Part shown: positions 55,988 through 64,000 of the stretch, one piece after another | Layout: each line of letters starts with the position of its first letter | How positions within the stretch are numbered: position 1 is the stretch's first letter | Source: CAWGJF01 sp963715745 | GTDB taxonomy: Bacteria > Bacteroidota > Ignavibacteria > Ignavibacteriales > Ignavibacteriaceae | Reading direction: 5' to 3' | Length of the DNA: 64,000 nucleotides | NCBI GenBank assembly: GCA_963715745.1 | Contig: OY970271.1 | Location: 248,001-312,000, forward strand | Position numbers and translations under genes: made by a program | The notes under the pieces: model-generated | What the model saw: only the letters and a program-made list of their open reading frames with translations | Told to the model about the DNA's origin: nothing | Database searches by the model: none

Positions 55988-57258
55988 ATGATCTTTAAAA
56001 CTTTTTTAATTTCAATCTTTTCGCTCTGCCTGGGATTTTCACAAAATCAAAGACCTCCGTGGAAAATAGTTGCAAATCCGGTAGATAAATTATTAAGAAG
56101 TGTTCAATTCATTAACCAGGATACAGGATGGGCCGCCGGTGAAGGTGGAACAATTATTAAAACCACAGACGGCGGAATTAACTGGGTAGTTCAAAACACG
56201 AATGTTCAAACATTTATAGTTGATCTTTTTTTTCTGAATAAAAATCTGGGTTGGGCATTAACAATCAGGCAGCTTGTACCTTTTGGAACGACTGTCCTTC
56301 ATACTACTAATGGTGGAGATGATTGGATAGCTGAAGATTTTCCACAGCAATCGGTTATTATGAATACTATTTTCTTTTTCGATTCTTTAAATGGTCTTAT
56401 AGGGGGGAAAAATATCAGCAAAACAACTGATGGTGGCCAGACCTGGGAAGTTACTAATATTGATTCTTCGTTTGTATCGGGATTACCTGTATATAATTTC
56501 AATTTTTATTCAAGAGATTTTGGGTATGCCTGCGGCGGGTTTATAGATTTGGCCGGAGTAATTTGGAAAACGACTGATGGTGGAAATAACTGGGCAGCTA
56601 CAGGAGTAAGCCCTGACCAGGTCTATTGTATGTCTGTAATTGATTCATTAAATGCCGTTTGTCTTTCCGGAGATCCGGAAGGATTTTTTGGAACCGGGTT
56701 AATTACAACATCTGATGCCGGTGTAAATTGGTCTTATGAAGAACTGCCTTTTTTCGGGCTATCTTTTTCAATCGGGTTCAGAACTCACTTTGATGTCTGG
56801 TCAGCGTCCGGATTTCAGTTCATACATTCCAAAGATGGCGGAGCCACGTGGTCTGTAGAACCAACCCCGGAAAGAAGCGTGGTTTATGCTCTTGACTTTG
56901 TAAATAACCAAACCGGATTTGCTGTTGGAGACAGCGGTGTAGTGTTAAAGTTTGTTCCGCCACCCCTTAGTGTTGATTACTTGCCTTCAAGAATTAATAT
57001 TTTCTTTTAAATCAAAATTATCCCAACCCATTTAACCCGACAACCAGTTTACAGTATGCAATTACCAGTAGACAATTTGTTACGTTGATTGTTTATGATA
57101 TTCTCGGCAACAAAGTAGCCGTGTTAGTAAATGAAGAAAAACCCGCGGGAAATTATGAAATTGAATTTGACGGAAGTAACCTGCCCGGGGGAATTTATTT
57201 CTATCAATTAAAAGTTGGTGGTTATTCCCAAACTAAAAAAATGGTTTTGTTAAAATAA
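55988..57258 (+). CDS. BNR/YCF48-like secreted protein with T9SS sorting domain, one frameshift
   Basis: The ATG at 55988 gives a signal peptide (FKTFLISIFSLCLGFSQ); the GTG one codon earlier is less likely. Residues 20-330 carry repeated GTIIKTTDGGINW-type motifs of BNR/YCF48 beta-propellers. The frame breaks in the T-run near 56998-57004. One added T continues it as FLLNQNYPNPFNPTTSLQYAITSRQF ... GGYSQTKKMVLLK, a complete T9SS sorting domain ending at 57258. Without that correction the protein would lose its export signal. It is about 423 residues once repaired. Confidence 0.82.
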
Positions 57259-57260
57259 AC

Positions 57261-57290
57261 CCCCGCCTAAAATTATCAGCGGGGATTTTA
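57261..57290. terminator. bidirectional terminator between convergent secreted-protein genes
   Basis: CCCCGC (57261-57266) and GCGGGG (57279-57284) form a stem followed by ATTTTA. On the minus strand the T-rich end (AAATAAA at 57252 on the plus strand) follows. It lies between the stops at 57258 and 57300. Confidence 0.75.
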
Positions 57291-57299
57291 TGTCAACTT

Positions 57300-59135
57300 T
57301 TATTTTAAAAGAATTAATTTTTTCGTTTCTCTAAAATTATCTGCGGATATAGTATAGAAATAAATTCCACTTGTAAATCCGGATGCATTCCATTGATACT
57401 TATAAATTCCTGCATTCAATTCCTGCGATACAAGCGTTGAAACTTTTTCACCAAGTGCATTAAACACTTCCAGTCTAACATAAGTCTGTTTTGATATTGA
57501 GAATTGTATTGTCGTAGAAGGATTAAACGGGTTTGGATAGTTTTGTTCGAGCACAAAATCCTTCGGGATTGATTGGTCAATCTGCCTTTCTACTGATGTA
57601 ACAGATTGTACAGTATCAATCATCATTATAGTTTGCCCCGATAATGTGGGTCCGGTTGTAATTCCCCCGGTAATAACAGCACACCTTAAATTACTTCCTA
57701 ATCTCTGGCTCCCTCCCATATAAGCACAAATTGGAAAAGGAATGTTCGACAGCTGGTTCCACTCATCTGTATCAAGATTATATTCCCAAACTTCATTAAA
57801 AATTGTTGCTGTCTGAAAATTACCGTCATCCACTCCGCCTATCACCAAGACTTTATTTGATCCCCAGGGAAAAGCACGCATTCTTGCCCTGAAACCACCG
57901 GGAAAATTTGATACTGCTTTCCAGATTATATTAGAAGGATCTAAGGTATCGATTGTGCCAACATAGACACTATCCTCTTGCACTGGAAATTTGGTAGCGT
58001 TTGTAAAACTTCTACCAAGAAAAATTTTGTTTTTTACAATTGCAATGCTTCCGTCTGCGTGTCCATCCCCCGGCATTGGGGTTGCTTCCTGCCAGTTAGT
58101 CTGACCTTTTTGAAGAAAGTAAACTTTGTTAAGTAATGTATTTGTTTCGTTTGAACCTCCAATGGAATAAAGGACCTTATGTTTATAAGTAGCAAGCCTG
58201 TGGTAAAATATTTTCTCGGGAAAGTTTGTGTTTATAGTCCAGGTAAAATCAGAGAGGTTAAATTCGTAACTTTCGTTCGTTGGTTCACTTTGATTGTTTT
58301 TAAATCCCCCAATGCTGATTATTTTCCCATCGAACTTAATCATTTCATTTAATCTGATCGGTTCGGGCATAGCAGGTAATGTGTGCAATTCTCCCCCGTC
58401 GCTGCAAAATTCCTGGAACAAATTTGTGCCGACACCATTGCCGGTTACATCACCTCCTCCAATGTAAGTTGTGTAACCGGTACTTACACTTCCACCATAA
58501 TATTTGGGAGAAATTTGTACTCTGGAATTCCAGGAACCATAATTAATATTCATCTCCGAAAGCCTGATATTATCAATTGCTGCGGGATGATCTCCTATCC
58601 CGTTACCATCATTAGTCCAGGTAAAAACAAGCCTGAAATAATTTTCTGTAAAGTCGGTTCTTTTAATTCCCATACTATATCCCCTCCAAAAATCTGATCC
58701 GCTGTATTCTGATCTTCCTATCTGACCTTCTTTTAATTCTACTCCTGCTTCCGGTGTCATTGATGGCGAAACAGCGTGAACAGAAAAATAATCATGTCCA
58801 TCTTCCCCTGAACATTTCAGTTTAAAAGTAAGAAGCATATCGTAATTAACAGAAGTTATTGGGAAGTCTTTATACATATGTACAACTGACGCAGTATTAT
58901 TGTCATAGCTGTTAGTAGTCCCACCGTCGTTTGATATGTAAACTCCGCTTCTTGAAAACTGATCAAAATAACTTGCCGCGCCTCCAATTGCCCATTTATT
59001 TGTTTTCATTCCATTAACCAGTGTCCACCCATTCAGATTTGCATTATCAAAATTTGAATAATCAAGATTTACCTGGGAAAAATTTACAATCTGAAAAAGA
59101 AAAATTAAAAAAATAGTAAAAGAAACTTTCCTCAT
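57300..59135 (-). CDS. secreted kelch-repeat protein with choice-of-anchor-J and T9SS domains
   Basis: The 611-residue protein has a signal peptide (FTIFLIFLFQIVNFSQ). Residues 20-195 are a choice-of-anchor J / MAM-like beta domain (NANLNGWTLVNGMKTNKWAIGGAASYF ... AAIDNIRLSEM). Residues 215-520 have kelch-type repeats (KIISIGGFKNNQSEPTNESYEFNLSDFTW, HKVLYSIGGSNETNTLLNKVYF, NKVLVIGGVDDGNFQTATIFNEVWEYNLDTDEW). The last 80 are a T9SS sorting domain (NYPNPFNPSTTIQFSIS). It is a surface protein likely to bind a ligand. It is intact, unlike several neighbours. Confidence 0.9.
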   Translation of the reverse strand: MRKVSFTIFLIFLFQIVNFSQVNLDYSNFDNANLNGWTLVNGMKTNKWAIGGAASYFDQFSRSGVYISNDGGTTNSYDNNTASVVHMYKDFPITSVNYDMLLTFKLKCSGEDGHDYFSVHAVSPSMTPEAGVELKEGQIGRSEYSGSDFWRGYSMGIKRTDFTENYFRLVFTWTNDGNGIGDHPAAIDNIRLSEMNINYGSWNSRVQISPKYYGGSVSTGYTTYIGGGDVTGNGVGTNLFQEFCSDGGELHTLPAMPEPIRLNEMIKFDGKIISIGGFKNNQSEPTNESYEFNLSDFTWTINTNFPEKIFYHRLATYKHKVLYSIGGSNETNTLLNKVYFLQKGQTNWQEATPMPGDGHADGSIAIVKNKIFLGRSFTNATKFPVQEDSVYVGTIDTLDPSNIIWKAVSNFPGGFRARMRAFPWGSNKVLVIGGVDDGNFQTATIFNEVWEYNLDTDEWNQLSNIPFPICAYMGGSQRLGSNLRCAVITGGITTGPTLSGQTIMMIDTVQSVTSVERQIDQSIPKDFVLEQNYPNPFNPSTTIQFSISKQTYVRLEVFNALGEKVSTLVSQELNAGIYKYQWNASGFTSGIYFYTISADNFRETKKLILLK

Positions 59136-59425
59136 TCCTGCCTCCTGAATAAAAAAATATTTTTGGTTGTATTAATGGTTTAAAATTTTGAGGAAAACTT
59201 TCATTAATACCTTAACTTCAGTAATTAAACACTGAGGTGATTAATTCAGGAGAGAAAATTTTCTCAACACTGGAATTAATTGTTAGTGCTAACGAAGATT
59301 GAAATTATCACAAGATTAGTTGAGGCAGAAAACAATATTAAACTATTTCCACTTTTAGATTTATTTCTATTAAATAATTTGAAAATTATTATTTTTCATC
59401 ACCAGCAAATCCAGGATATTAAAAA

Positions 59426-59834
59426 ATGAATTTTGCACTAAAAGAATTTCCAGATAATACACTTACATTTTTAAAGAAGTTATCAAAGAATAATAAACGT
59501 GAGTGGTCCGAAGAAAACCGGGCAATATCCATTGGTCGTGGTTGCACAGGGTAATTTCCATTCAGTACATCATCAGGAATTTTTGTGCGAATTTCTTGCT
59601 AGCAACGGCTATATTGTTGTAACAACTCCGTCACAAACAAGAATTACCGGACAATTAACAGTTGAATCACAGGCAGTTGAAAGTACAAATGAACAGGTCA
59701 AGGACATGGAATTTGCAATAAATTCAATAAAGTATATTGGAAATATTGATTTTAATAACATCGCTTTGGTGGGACATAGTTTCAGTGGAAGGTCAATCCA
59801 GATTCAACAAATGGAGGATAAAAAAGTAAATTAA
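59426..59834 (+). pseudogene. chimeric relic: DUF2461 N-terminus joined to alpha/beta-hydrolase fragment
   Basis: From the ATG at 59426 the product starts NFALKEFPDNTLTFLKKLSKNNKREWSEENR, which fits the N-terminus of the DUF2461 family (FL..L..NN.REW). At about 59510 the frame stops matching, and another frame (from 59499) encodes a hydrolase piece: GQYPLVVVAQGNFHSVHHQEFLCEFLASNGYIVVTTPSQTRITG ... ALVGHSFSGRS, with the GHSFSG nucleophile elbow. It ends at 59834, well short of a full hydrolase (no acid or histidine). The two pieces look like a deletion joining two genes. Neither can be functional. Confidence 0.7.
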
Positions 59835-59865
59835 TAGAATTTACTTACAAATAATTTCAGACTTT

Positions 59866-60591
59866 TTAGATGCTGTTTCTATTTTCAAGCTGACCAATTA
59901 CTTTTTGTTTATAATACCTGCCGATAGGAATCGTCTTTCCAGGCATTTCAATTTCCAACGGAGTGTAAGATTTAATCAAATTAATATTTACAATATTTGA
60001 TTTATGTATCCTTATAAAATTATCGCCCGGCAATTTTTCTTCAAGATAACCTAATTTTATATAAGCTAAGTAGGATTTTTCATAAGTGACAATTTTTACA
60101 TAATCTTTTATACTTTCTATATAAATAATCTCTTTTAAAAATACTTTTACCTTTTTTCTATCCGATTTTATAAAGATAAAATTTTCTTCGTTTCCCTGTA
60201 ACTGTGAAGTTTCATTTTGAGCATTAACCGAAGGTCTGGAATTATTAAATACTTTATTTATGGATTTAAAAAATCTTTCGAATGAAATTGGCTTTAACAG
60301 ATAATCTATAACATCCAGTTCATAGCCTTCAACTGCGTATTCTCTGTAAGCTGTTGTTATTATTGTTTTTGGGGGATTTTTCAAAGTCCGTAATAATTCA
60401 ATTCCAGTAACCTGCGGCATCTGAATATCAAGAAACATTAAATCGACCTCCTTATTGCTCAATACGTTAAATGCTTCAATTGCATTTCCACACTTTGCAA
60501 CCAGTTCAAGGCTGTCAATTTTAGTTACATGATTCTCAAGTACATTACGCGCAAGAGGTTCATCATCAACTATTATGCATCTTAGTTTCAT
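59866..60591 (-). CDS. LytTR-family response regulator
   Basis: The 241-residue protein has a receiver domain (IIVDDEPLARNVLENHV, phospho-acceptor D55 in LMFLDIQMP, DVIDYLLKPISFERF). A LytTR DNA-binding domain follows (FIFIKSDRKKVKVFLKEIIYIESIKDYVKIVTYEKSYLAYIKLGYLEEKLPGDNFIRIHKSNIVNI). It binds promoter repeats and activates genes once phosphorylated. It overlaps the kinase gene by 4 nt. The divergent outer-membrane gene at 61893 is a candidate target. Confidence 0.94.
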   Translation of the reverse strand: MKLRCIIVDDEPLARNVLENHVTKIDSLELVAKCGNAIEAFNVLSNKEVDLMFLDIQMPQVTGIELLRTLKNPPKTIITTAYREYAVEGYELDVIDYLLKPISFERFFKSINKVFNNSRPSVNAQNETSQLQGNEENFIFIKSDRKKVKVFLKEIIYIESIKDYVKIVTYEKSYLAYIKLGYLEEKLPGDNFIRIHKSNIVNINLIKSYTPLEIEMPGKTIPIGRYYKQKVIGQLENRNSI

Positions 60592-61652
60592 AATGAAATA
60601 CTGATTGGTTTATGTGTTGTATCCAGTTTAAGAATTACAAGAAATGAATCTTTTTCCTCAAGTATCTTAAATTCATAATGATTATTATACAATAAATGTA
60701 ACCTTTCATTTACATTTTTCAGACCAATTCCTTCGCTGTAATTTCTAACTTCGCGACTTTCTTTACTATTTTCAAATTTGCAGGTAAGGGTTTTATCGTC
60801 TACTTGAAAATCAATACTTACCCAGGAATTATCTATAGCCTTACTTGCTCCATGCTTGAAACAGTTTTCAAGTAATGGTAAAAATAAAAGAGGAGCAATT
60901 AAAACATTATTGGTTTTTCCGGATACCTTAAAATCGACTTCAAGTCCATTCCCGTATCTTAATTTCTCCAGGTCAATATAGTCTTTCAAATGTTTAATCT
61001 CATCATCCAGATTGACAACAGGAGAATTTGTTTTATACAGCATATAATCCAGCAAGTCGGATAATTTTAATATTGATTCCGGTGTTCGCTCTGATTTATC
61101 AACCGCCATTGAATAAATATTATTTAAGGTGTTGAATAGAAAATGAGGTTGGATCTGTCCTTTAAGCAATTGCAATTGAGCTGTTAAATTTTCTTTTTCA
61201 AGTTTTCTTCTTATTTCCTGGTCGCTAAACCATTTTCTTAAAATTGTAATTAGCACTGCCATACTAATTACAGGATAAACATAAACAGTATATTTAATTA
61301 TTGAATATAAATTAACAAGATCAGTTTGTACAAGGTCTGGATAAAGTATCGGCTCAATTAAATAATAACCCACAAGCCTTCTGATAAAAAGTATGATGAA
61401 CATTGATAATGGAAGTAGAAGGAAAAATCTTAAATATTCCTTATTAAATAAGAATTTCTTTAGTAAATATATAGTGAGATATGTCCCGAACATTCTTACC
61501 GGTAAAGTGAAAAATTCTTCTTGCAGCGTTACAGATTGATGTGTCTCGAAATAACCCCTCAGGTAAAGTCTGAATACAAGGTGGATGATCCAGAATGCAG
61601 TATGGTAAAGCACCTCAATTTTATAAAATCTATTTGTCCAGCTTTTTAACAA
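60588..61652 (-). CDS. LytS-type sensor histidine kinase
   Basis: The 354-residue protein has four membrane helices in the first 140 residues (VLYHTAFWIIHLVFRLYL, MFGTYLTIYLLKKF, LFFLLLPLSMFIILFI-like and VYVYPVISMAVLITIL). The His_kinase domain follows with phospho-acceptor H170 in LKGQIQPHFLFNTLNNIYSM. The HATPase region contains LENCFKHGASKA and GIGLKNVNERL. It should phosphorylate the LytTR regulator, with which it overlaps by ATGA. The signal is unknown. Confidence 0.94.
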   Translation of the reverse strand: MLKSWTNRFYKIEVLYHTAFWIIHLVFRLYLRGYFETHQSVTLQEEFFTLPVRMFGTYLTIYLLKKFLFNKEYLRFFLLLPLSMFIILFIRRLVGYYLIEPILYPDLVQTDLVNLYSIIKYTVYVYPVISMAVLITILRKWFSDQEIRRKLEKENLTAQLQLLKGQIQPHFLFNTLNNIYSMAVDKSERTPESILKLSDLLDYMLYKTNSPVVNLDDEIKHLKDYIDLEKLRYGNGLEVDFKVSGKTNNVLIAPLLFLPLLENCFKHGASKAIDNSWVSIDFQVDDKTLTCKFENSKESREVRNYSEGIGLKNVNERLHLLYNNHYEFKILEEKDSFLVILKLDTTHKPISISL

Positions 61653-61892
61653 AATATCCTTGTTTTTATTTATAAAATAACCCGATCACGATATAAAAGC
61701 ATCAATAAAATTTAAAATTAGATGAACTGCCATTTTTTACCTATGAATTACATAATTCTACAAGCGAAAAGTGATTATCGTGTTAATTTTTCATTTACAA
61801 GTGATAAAATGAAGTTCAGCTAAAAATTTCATCGTGACAAATTAATAGGATTAAAATGGCTCTGTAAATTATTAACAAAATTATTAGAGCCA

Positions 61893-64000
61893 ATGCGATC
61901 CTTAATTTTCATTTTTATCCTTTCATTTACTATTAGGATATTTTCGCAGTCTGGAATTTCACAAGCAGATAAAAATTCAAAGCCTGAATTTACCTTTTCT
62001 GATTTCAAACAAATTGTACCGGAACTTGGAAATATCTCCACTGAAAAAACGCAGGTTCGGGTAAGATATGATTCAGATAATCTCTACGTTTACTTTAACA
62101 TTATGTATAAAAACCCGGATAAAATATTTGCATCGGTTCTGGAAAGAGATCAGTCACTTAGCTCTGACGATTATGTTGAAGTGATTATAGATAGTTATAA
62201 TGACAAAAATAATGCGCTCGGTTTTCAGACAAATTTCTTTGGGACACGCCGTGATTTTGAATTGACTAATAACGGGCAAAGTCAAAATTCATCCTGGAAT
62301 ACTTTCTGGGATGTTGCCACCGAAAAAACAAAAAATGGATGGACGGCAGAATTTGTCATCCCATTATCATCTTTAAGATATGAATCTGCAGAAAAAAACA
62401 TAATGGGATTAAAGTTTATTCGATACATTAAATCAAATAAAGAGACGGATATTTATCCGTTAAAAAATCGCGGTCTTTACGGAGCAGAGTTTCATCTTAA
62501 TAATGTTGTGGAAATTGAATTTGATAATTTAAAAGAAAATCACCCGCTCTATTTAACTCCATATGTTAGCGGTAATCTTGTATCGCGGGCTATGTTAAAT
62601 TCAGCAGGCACAGCATATGAAACAGAAAACAAAATTTTTCGTGGAAAAAACTATCTTGATCAATCTGCGCTGGATAGAATTTTAAGCAATGTTGGTATTG
62701 ATTTGAAATATAAGATAAACAACAGCACTTCACTGGATATAACTTTAAATACGGATTTTGCACAGGCTGAAGCCGATGACAGGACTTTAAATTTAACAAG
62801 GTATTTAATTTCACTGCCCGAAAAGAGACAATTCTATTTAGAAGATGCAAATTTTTTCAGCGCGGGAATGTTTCAGCATGTACTTTTCCATTCTCGTAAA
62901 ATAGGAATTGCAAATGGAGAAATTGTACCTATAATTGGAGGAGCAAGGTTGACAGGCACAATTGCGAGTTTGCAGTATGGAATATTAAATATGCAAACTA
63001 AAGGAATTGAAAGTATTAATAATATTGGAGCAGAAAATTTTACTGTAGTCAGACTATCAAACTATTTTTCCGGCAATAATTCTTATATAGGTGGGATATT
63101 TACAAATAAAAATTTAATTGAAACATCTTCTTACAATAGAGTAGCTGGCATTGACGGTAGATATTATTTCAACAGGCAATTTTCAGTTAATTATTTCGGG
63201 TCCAAAAGTTTTTCATCAAATTCTCCTATTATTAAGAACAATGCATTTGGAGTGGCTATCAGCCTTGATAAATACGATGGATATATTCTGAACTATAGAT
63301 ACAGAGACTATCAGGTAAATTTTGATCCGCAAATAGGTTTCCTTCAAAGGCCTGATTCAAAAAGATTAACAATAAATAATGGATATGCAGTTTTGTTTAC
63401 TGGCAATCAAATTTTTTCCAGGATGAATTTGGGGTTTTACCATACAATGTTCTGGATTTCGTCAACCAATCAACCTGAGTTTGCCCAGGATAATATTTAC
63501 TGGAATGTCAAGTTTAGAAACGGAGCAAGTATGTCTGTGTTTGTTCCAATTTTGTCAAGAGATCATTTATATACACCCTGGAAATTTTCCGATAATATAA
63601 CAGTTCCTCCGGGTAAATATAATTTTACTTTTTATGAGATTGATTTTAACTCGGGTTACGGAAAAAAATTTAGATTTGAACTTGATCCGAATGTCGGTGG
63701 ATTCTACGGTGGCTTTCATTTTGTAATTCATTCCATATTTAATATAATTTTAAATGAAAAATTGAATTTGGATTTCGGGTTCGATTATAATTATTTCAAA
63801 TTCCCTGTTGAATATTCTTCAAATAATGATCCTGAAGAAATAATTTCTTTATTTTCAACGAAAATTAATTATTCTTTTTCATCTAAAGTGTCACTTAAGG
63901 CATTTCTTCAATATGATAACCTGAGCAAGAATATCGGTTCAAATATAAGATTCCGCTACAATCCTACTGAGGGGACAGATCTTTATATAGTTTACAATCA
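61893..64000 (+). CDS. DUF5916-type outer-membrane protein with N-terminal CBM9-like domain (3' end outside window)
   Basis: The frame runs from the ATG at 61893 to the window end without a stop, about 702 residues. It begins with a signal peptide (LIFIFILSFTIRIFSQ). A carbohydrate-binding-family-9-like domain follows (RVRYDSDNLYVYFNIMYKNPDKIFASVLERDQSLSSDDYVEVIIDSYND ... GWTAEFVIPLSSLRY). From about residue 210 on it is a long beta-barrel-like part typical of DUF5916 (LDITLNTDFAQAEADDRTLNLTRY, LPEKRQFYLEDANFFS). It ends within RYNPTEGTDLYIVYN, near the usual C-terminus, so only a few residues are missing. It is divergent from the LytS/LytTR pair. Confidence 0.88.
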   Translation, partial: MRSLIFIFILSFTIRIFSQSGISQADKNSKPEFTFSDFKQIVPELGNISTEKTQVRVRYDSDNLYVYFNIMYKNPDKIFASVLERDQSLSSDDYVEVIIDSYNDKNNALGFQTNFFGTRRDFELTNNGQSQNSSWNTFWDVATEKTKNGWTAEFVIPLSSLRYESAEKNIMGLKFIRYIKSNKETDIYPLKNRGLYGAEFHLNNVVEIEFDNLKENHPLYLTPYVSGNLVSRAMLNSAGTAYETENKIFRGKNYLDQSALDRILSNVGIDLKYKINNSTSLDITLNTDFAQAEADDRTLNLTRYLISLPEKRQFYLEDANFFSAGMFQHVLFHSRKIGIANGEIVPIIGGARLTGTIASLQYGILNMQTKGIESINNIGAENFTVVRLSNYFSGNNSYIGGIFTNKNLIETSSYNRVAGIDGRYYFNRQFSVNYFGSKSFSSNSPIIKNNAFGVAISLDKYDGYILNYRYRDYQVNFDPQIGFLQRPDSKRLTINNGYAVLFTGNQIFSRMNLGFYHTMFWISSTNQPEFAQDNIYWNVKFRNGASMSVFVPILSRDHLYTPWKFSDNITVPPGKYNFTFYEIDFNSGYGKKFRFELDPNVGGFYGGFHFVIHSIFNIILNEKLNLDFGFDYNYFKFPVEYSSNNDPEEIISLFSTKINYSFSSKVSLKAFLQYDNLSKNIGSNIRFRYNPTEGTDLYIVYN

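Noticed and set aside
1..64000. tRNA or rRNA genes, transposases or integrases
   Set aside because: None was recognised on either strand by eye; a dedicated scan was not possible.

Overview
The window looks like a contig from a member of the Ignavibacteria / Chlorobi-Bacteroidota (FCB) lineage. Several secreted proteins end in the type IX secretion (T9SS) sorting domain with a PNPFNP-type motif. Two promoters fit the Bacteroidota pattern (TTG, about 20 nt, TAnnTTTG). Outer-membrane and lipoprotein genes are abundant, and the intergenic DNA carries many palindromic repeats. No rRNA or tRNA gene was seen.

1-4.4 kb: the 3' end of a gamma-glutamyltranspeptidase gene, a decayed gene, a zinc-finger/PP2C phosphatase fusion, a lipoprotein, a secreted SnoaL-like protein, and an array of four 16-bp palindromes spaced exactly 42 bp apart. 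4.5-16.1 kb is a defence island. It starts with an AbrB-VapC toxin-antitoxin pair that runs directly into a GHKL (Bergerat-fold) ATPase gene and two genes of unknown function. These meet head-on a cytosine-5 methyltransferase (dcm), a Vsr nicking endonuclease and a small unknown gene. Then comes DarTG (DNA ADP-ribosylation toxin/antitoxin) between 29-bp direct repeats, a T9SS cargo gene, and HigBA.

16.5-32.8 kb: a membrane protein, a coiled-coil protein, a ten-haem cytochrome c with a cytochrome-b-like partner, an alpha/beta hydrolase, an FAD-dependent enzyme, secreted proteins, a beta-barrel, an M6-type metalloprotease with T9SS signal, and a large tricorn-like protease. 33-45.7 kb: a broken ECF sigma locus, a T9SS cargo gene, a VPS10/BNR beta-propeller protein, a Memo-family protein, and a tripartite RND efflux operon (adaptor, pump, TolC) whose pump gene has two frameshifts. 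45.8-64 kb: a polysaccharide deacetylase with an outer-membrane barrel, a PAS histidine kinase, an operon of two paralogous lipoproteins and two paralogous TPR proteins, a DMT-like transporter, a lipoprotein cytochrome c, a BNR/T9SS protein, a kelch/T9SS protein, a chimeric gene relic, a LytS/LytTR two-component pair, and a DUF5916-type outer-membrane protein that runs off the end.

At least seven genes between 33 and 57 kb are each broken by an apparent 1-nt deletion, nearly all in short homopolymers. That pattern suggests sequencing or assembly error more than biology, so I annotate these as single frameshifted genes. The best candidate for a little-described system is the VapBC-linked GHKL ATPase / Dcm / Vsr locus (4.5-10.75 kb).
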